Shown here: piece by piece, positions 6,524 to 8,504 of the stretch
Position numbering within the stretch: position 1 is the first letter of the stretch
How the letters are laid out: each line of letters starts with the position of its first letter
Assembly (NCBI GenBank): GCA_027064565.1
Contig: JAMOPK010000327.1
Coordinates: forward strand, 1 to 8,504
DNA from: Caldifarciminota bacterium
GTDB taxonomy: Bacteria; Hydrothermota; Hydrothermia; B15-G9
Direction of reading: 5' to 3'
Length of the DNA stretch: 8,504 bases
Program-made: the position numbers and the translations under genes
The notes under the pieces: generated by a model
What the model was told of the DNA's origin: nothing
What the model saw: the letters and a program-made list of their open reading frames with translations, nothing else
Database searches by the model: none

Positions 6524-6532
6524 GGAGGTGAT
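6524..6532 (+). promoter_or_regulatory. Extended Shine-Dalgarno site deciding the GTG start of the first exbD
   Basis: GGAGGTGAT is fully complementary to the usual 3' end of bacterial 16S rRNA (ATCACCTCC). It lies 5 bases before the GTG at 6538, which supports that non-ATG start and suggests strong translation. Confidence 0.75.
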
Positions 6533-6537
6533 CTGCT

Positions 6538-6966
6538 GTGGCGATAGTTGAGAAAAAAATCAAGCAGGATGAGGTCGAAATTCCGACCTCTTCTATGTCC
6601 GACATTGCCTTCCTGCTGATTGTCTTTTTCATGACAACCTCGGTGTTCTCCCGTGATAAAGGCCTTAAGCTTGTCCTTCCGGAAAAAGGGCAGGAAGTCA
6701 AGGTGGCGTCCAAAAATCTGGTCAAGATAGCCATAAATCCTCAGGGGGAGGTTTTCTTTGGCGATCAGCCTGTCACTCTTGACCAGCTGCCTGAAAAGAT
6801 TAAGAAAAAGCTTGCTGAGAATCCGAAATACGTGATCCTGATAAAGACCAACGAACTCGCACCTTACGACAAGATGATTCAGGTGCTGGACGTGGTGAAA
6901 TCTGTGCCCGAGGCAAAGCGAATATCCCTTGGCGTGATTAAAACTGAACAGCCGCAGGGAGGTTAG
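6538..6966 (+). CDS. exbD: ExbD/TolR family protein, first copy
   Basis: ExbD is a single-pass inner-membrane protein whose helix sits inside the ExbB pore and carries the protonated aspartate. In this 142-residue protein the short cytoplasmic N-terminus ends in IPTSSMSDIAFLLIVFFM (15-32), with Asp22 at the expected functional position at the start of the helix. The periplasmic domain follows (about 40-136: GLKLVLPEKGQ at 42-52, IAINPQGEVFFG, YVILIKTNELAPYDKMIQVLD). The start is GTG, chosen for the extended ribosome site just before it and because it lies 18 bases after the exbB stop. The end, PQGG, reads through the ribosome site of the second exbD, so the two are likely coupled. Confidence 0.92.
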   Translation: MAIVEKKIKQDEVEIPTSSMSDIAFLLIVFFMTTSVFSRDKGLKLVLPEKGQEVKVASKNLVKIAINPQGEVFFGDQPVTLDQLPEKIKKKLAENPKYVILIKTNELAPYDKMIQVLDVVKSVPEAKRISLGVIKTEQPQGG

Positions 6967-6971
6967 TTGAT

Positions 6972-7379
6972 ATGAGGATAAAAGCGAAAAAGGAGCAAAA
7001 GGCTCAAATCCCAACCTCTTCTATGTCAGATATTGCTTTCCTGTTGATTATCTTCTTCATGCTGACCACCGTTTTTCGTAAGGAAACTGGACTCAAGGTT
7101 ATCCTTCCGCAAGCCAAGATGACCGAGCGTGTTCTCAAAAGCCGTGATGTGGCCAATATCTACATCGACAAGGATGGCAGGATATCGGTTGACGACAAAC
7201 TTGTCGCACCGGAACAGGTAAAACTTGCTTTCAAAGTCAAGCTCGTGGAAAATCCGTCGGTGCTTGCCCAGTTGAAAGCCGATAAAAGGGTTAAATACGG
7301 GACGGTCAATGACGTGTTGGACGCTCTACGCGAAGCTCAGGCTTTCAGGGTGATTTTCGCCACGGAATATAAGCGATGA
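6972..7379 (+). CDS. exbD: ExbD/TolR family protein, second copy
   Basis: This is a 135-residue paralogue of the preceding protein. It keeps the block IPTSSMSDIAFLLIIFFM (13-30) with Asp20 in the helix, and GLKVILP at 40-46. The periplasmic half differs more: IYIDKDGRISVDDKLV, then VLAQLKADKRVKYGTVNDVLDALREA. The spacing fits a functional ExbD. ATG 6972 has GGAGGT 8 bases upstream, within the end of the first exbD. Tandem exbD genes are common in TonB loci of non-proteobacterial Gram-negatives, and the two products may form a heterodimer inside the ExbB ring; that pairing is inference. A 30-base gap with a small hairpin separates it from tonB. Confidence 0.92.
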   Translation: MRIKAKKEQKAQIPTSSMSDIAFLLIIFFMLTTVFRKETGLKVILPQAKMTERVLKSRDVANIYIDKDGRISVDDKLVAPEQVKLAFKVKLVENPSVLAQLKADKRVKYGTVNDVLDALREAQAFRVIFATEYKR

Positions 7380-7389
7380 AACCCCATAA

Positions 7390-7406
7390 CCCTTTTAGGG
7401 GGTGAT
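7390..7406 (+). promoter_or_regulatory. tonB ribosome site overlapped by a small hairpin
   Basis: CCCT (7390-7393) and AGGG (7397-7400) can pair around a TTT loop. The second arm is the beginning of the ribosome site AGGGGGTGAT (7397-7406), which lies just before ATG 7410. An upstream ACCCC (7381-7385) can alternatively pair with GGGGT (7399-7403). Either pairing would mask the site, so tonB translation may depend on ribosomes arriving from exbD. The stems are short and may be unstable. Confidence 0.35.
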
Positions 7407-7409
7407 AAA

Positions 7410-8060
7410 ATGGCAGAGGAAACCAAAAAACAAGATGAGCTTGAGGTCTATGAGCCGGAACAGGACTATTCCCTCCACCTGAACATTGCACTTACGATAA
7501 CCCTTGCTCTGTTCATCATCCTGCTGACATCGATAAGAGTCGAAGTTAAACCTTACAAGCCGAAAAAGGAAGTTGTTGTAATGACTGAGGAAGTGAATAC
7601 CGAGGTTGAACAGATGCAAGAAGAGGTTAACATTCCCAAACCCAAACTCCCTGTTCAGGTCGAAGAGGCGGAAGAGGGCGAAGAGACAGCTGATCTCAAT
7701 GAACTTGGTGATATGGAAACAGCGGACTTCAATGAGCTTGTTGCACCACCTCCACCCAAAACCGACACGGCGATTGATTTCTACGCCGTCGAAATTAAAC
7801 CTCAGATTATTAAGAGAGTTGAACCTGAATACCCCGATGTTGCACGTAGAGCTGGCCTTGAAGGCGATGTGTTCGTGCTCATGATCGTCGATGAAAATGG
7901 TGACGTGATCGATGCAAGGGTCGTGAAAAGCACCAATCCGATATTCAACGATGCTGCGCTCAAAGCTGTCAGACAGTGGAAGTTCAAGCCGGGTTATCAG
8001 CGGGATAAGCCTGTGAAAGTCAGGATAATGCAGCCTATACACTTTAGATTGACGAGGTAA
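7410..8060 (+). CDS. tonB: Energy transducer TonB
   Basis: TonB links the ExbBD motor to outer-membrane receptors. The 216-residue protein has a cytoplasmic N-terminus (1-21), one membrane anchor (about 22-42), a periplasmic linker (43-133) and a TonB C-terminal domain (134-214: IKRVEPEYPDVARRAGLEGD at 134-153, then VFVLMIVDENGDVIDARVVKST, DAALKAVRQWKFKPG and the end IHFRL). The YP motif (141-142) and the W-F-P segment typical of the domain are present. The linker is rich in Glu with only short proline runs (PKPKLP, APPPP), and it contains a small internal repeat, TADLNEL (93-99) and TADFNEL (104-110). Its position after exbB-exbD-exbD and before a receptor confirms the role. Confidence 0.93.
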   Translation: MAEETKKQDELEVYEPEQDYSLHLNIALTITLALFIILLTSIRVEVKPYKPKKEVVVMTEEVNTEVEQMQEEVNIPKPKLPVQVEEAEEGEETADLNELGDMETADFNELVAPPPPKTDTAIDFYAVEIKPQIIKRVEPEYPDVARRAGLEGDVFVLMIVDENGDVIDARVVKSTNPIFNDAALKAVRQWKFKPGYQRDKPVKVRIMQPIHFRLTR

Positions 8061-8115
8061 GCCAAAGAAATGGAGATATGTGTTGATAAAATTAGCAAAT
8101 AAGGAGGTTTTGAGG

Positions 8116-8504
8116 ATGTGGATCAAAAAGAGGGCATGGGTGTTGGGCGTTGCCATGATCTTTGGTCTGGCAACGTCCCTGATCGCAGGAACTACCGGTA
8201 AAATTGTGGGTAGGGTGGTCGATGCCGATACCAAGGAGGGACTACCCGGTGCCAACGTTATTATTGAAGGCACCCACATGGGAACCGCCACAGACATGGA
8301 CGGTTACTATGTGATCCTTAACGTCCCTCCCGGAACCTACACCGTCAAGGCTTCGATGCTTGGCTATCAGCCTATGGTGGTTAAGGGAGTGGTGGTTGAG
8401 GCAGACCGCACTACCGAAGTGAACTTCCGCCTAAAAGCCACAGTGTTGAAAGAGAAAGAGATCGTCGTCGTGGCAAAGGCACCTACCATCAAGAAAGACC
8501 TCAC
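8116..8504 (+). CDS. TonB-dependent receptor or outer-membrane protein with N-terminal carboxypeptidase-regulatory-like domain, start only
   Basis: The gene starts at ATG 8116 with AAGGAGG 8 bases upstream and runs off the window; 129 full codons are visible. Residues 1-24 form a signal peptide (MWIKKR, then a hydrophobic run to LIAG). Residues about 28-107 form a carboxypeptidase-regulatory-like beta-sandwich (GKIVGRVVDADTKEGLPGAN at 28-47, then DMDGYYVILNVPPGTYTV and YQPMVVKGVVV), as found at the start of many SusC/RagA-like and related receptors. KEKEIVVVAKAP at 112-123 resembles a TonB box, with the plug domain expected next. Its place directly after tonB, 55 bases downstream with no terminator, makes it the likely client of this TonB system. 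The transported substrate cannot be told from this fragment. Confidence 0.85.
   Translation, partial: MWIKKRAWVLGVAMIFGLATSLIAGTTGKIVGRVVDADTKEGLPGANVIIEGTHMGTATDMDGYYVILNVPPGTYTVKASMLGYQPMVVKGVVVEADRTTEVNFRLKATVLKEKEIVVVAKAPTIKKDL

Noticed and set aside
5848..7014. Open frame of 388 codons on the minus strand opposite exbB and exbD
   Set aside because: It lies over conserved plus-strand genes with clear motifs and ribosome sites; its translation shows no recognisable domain.
7395..8297. Open frame of 300 codons on the minus strand opposite tonB and the receptor start
   Set aside because: It covers two well-supported plus-strand genes and the gap between them; the translation is unlike any family I recognise.

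Overview
The window looks like chromosomal DNA of a Gram-negative bacterium. It encodes an outer-membrane energy-transfer set (ExbB, two ExbDs, TonB), a receptor with an N-terminal carboxypeptidase-regulatory-like domain, a polysaccharide-export (SLBB) protein and a lipoprotein. The receptor type and the exbB-exbD-exbD-tonB order resemble the Fibrobacterota-Chlorobiota-Bacteroidota (FCB) side of the tree and its candidate phyla. That placement is an inference from gene content and I hold it loosely. Most genes have clear GGAGG-type ribosome binding sites, so this is not a Bacteroidota-style genome lacking Shine-Dalgarno (SD) sequences. No RNA gene, CRISPR array, insertion sequence or phage gene was seen.

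Layout. (1) 1-918, minus strand: a lipoprotein of the esterase-D/enterochelin-esterase fold, cut by the window edge, whose nucleophile motif has no serine. (2) 919-1142: a divergent intergenic region. (3) 1143-3935, plus strand: hutI (imidazolonepropionase), a Gfo/Idh/MocA oxidoreductase and a membrane methyltransferase of the ICMT/PEMT type, joined by 11-bp and 4-bp overlaps as one translationally coupled unit. (4) 3922-4569, minus strand: a short SLBB export protein whose 3' end overlaps the methyltransferase by 14 bp. (5) 4570-4716: an AT-rich divergent promoter region. (6) 4717-5810, plus strand: a small MerR-type regulator overlapping uppP (undecaprenyl-diphosphatase) by 4 bp. (7) 5890 to the window end, plus strand: exbB, exbD, a second exbD, tonB and the start of a TonB-dependent receptor.

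How the genes fit together. The last block is a self-contained TonB system. ExbB and ExbD use the proton gradient, TonB carries the force across the periplasm, and the receptor next to it is the probable client. The middle block concerns envelope carbohydrate: UppP recycles the undecaprenyl carrier, and the SLBB protein belongs to the outer-membrane export channel class. The MerR protein sits where it could control both. HutI is a histidine-degradation enzyme, but no other hut gene is present here, and its coupling to an oxidoreductase and a membrane methyltransferase is unexpected.

I did not find a clear new multi-gene system. The points most worth following are the serine-less esterase-like lipoprotein, the near-leaderless promoter of the MerR-uppP unit, the short SLBB protein without a clear signal peptide, and a hairpin that could mask the tonB ribosome binding site.
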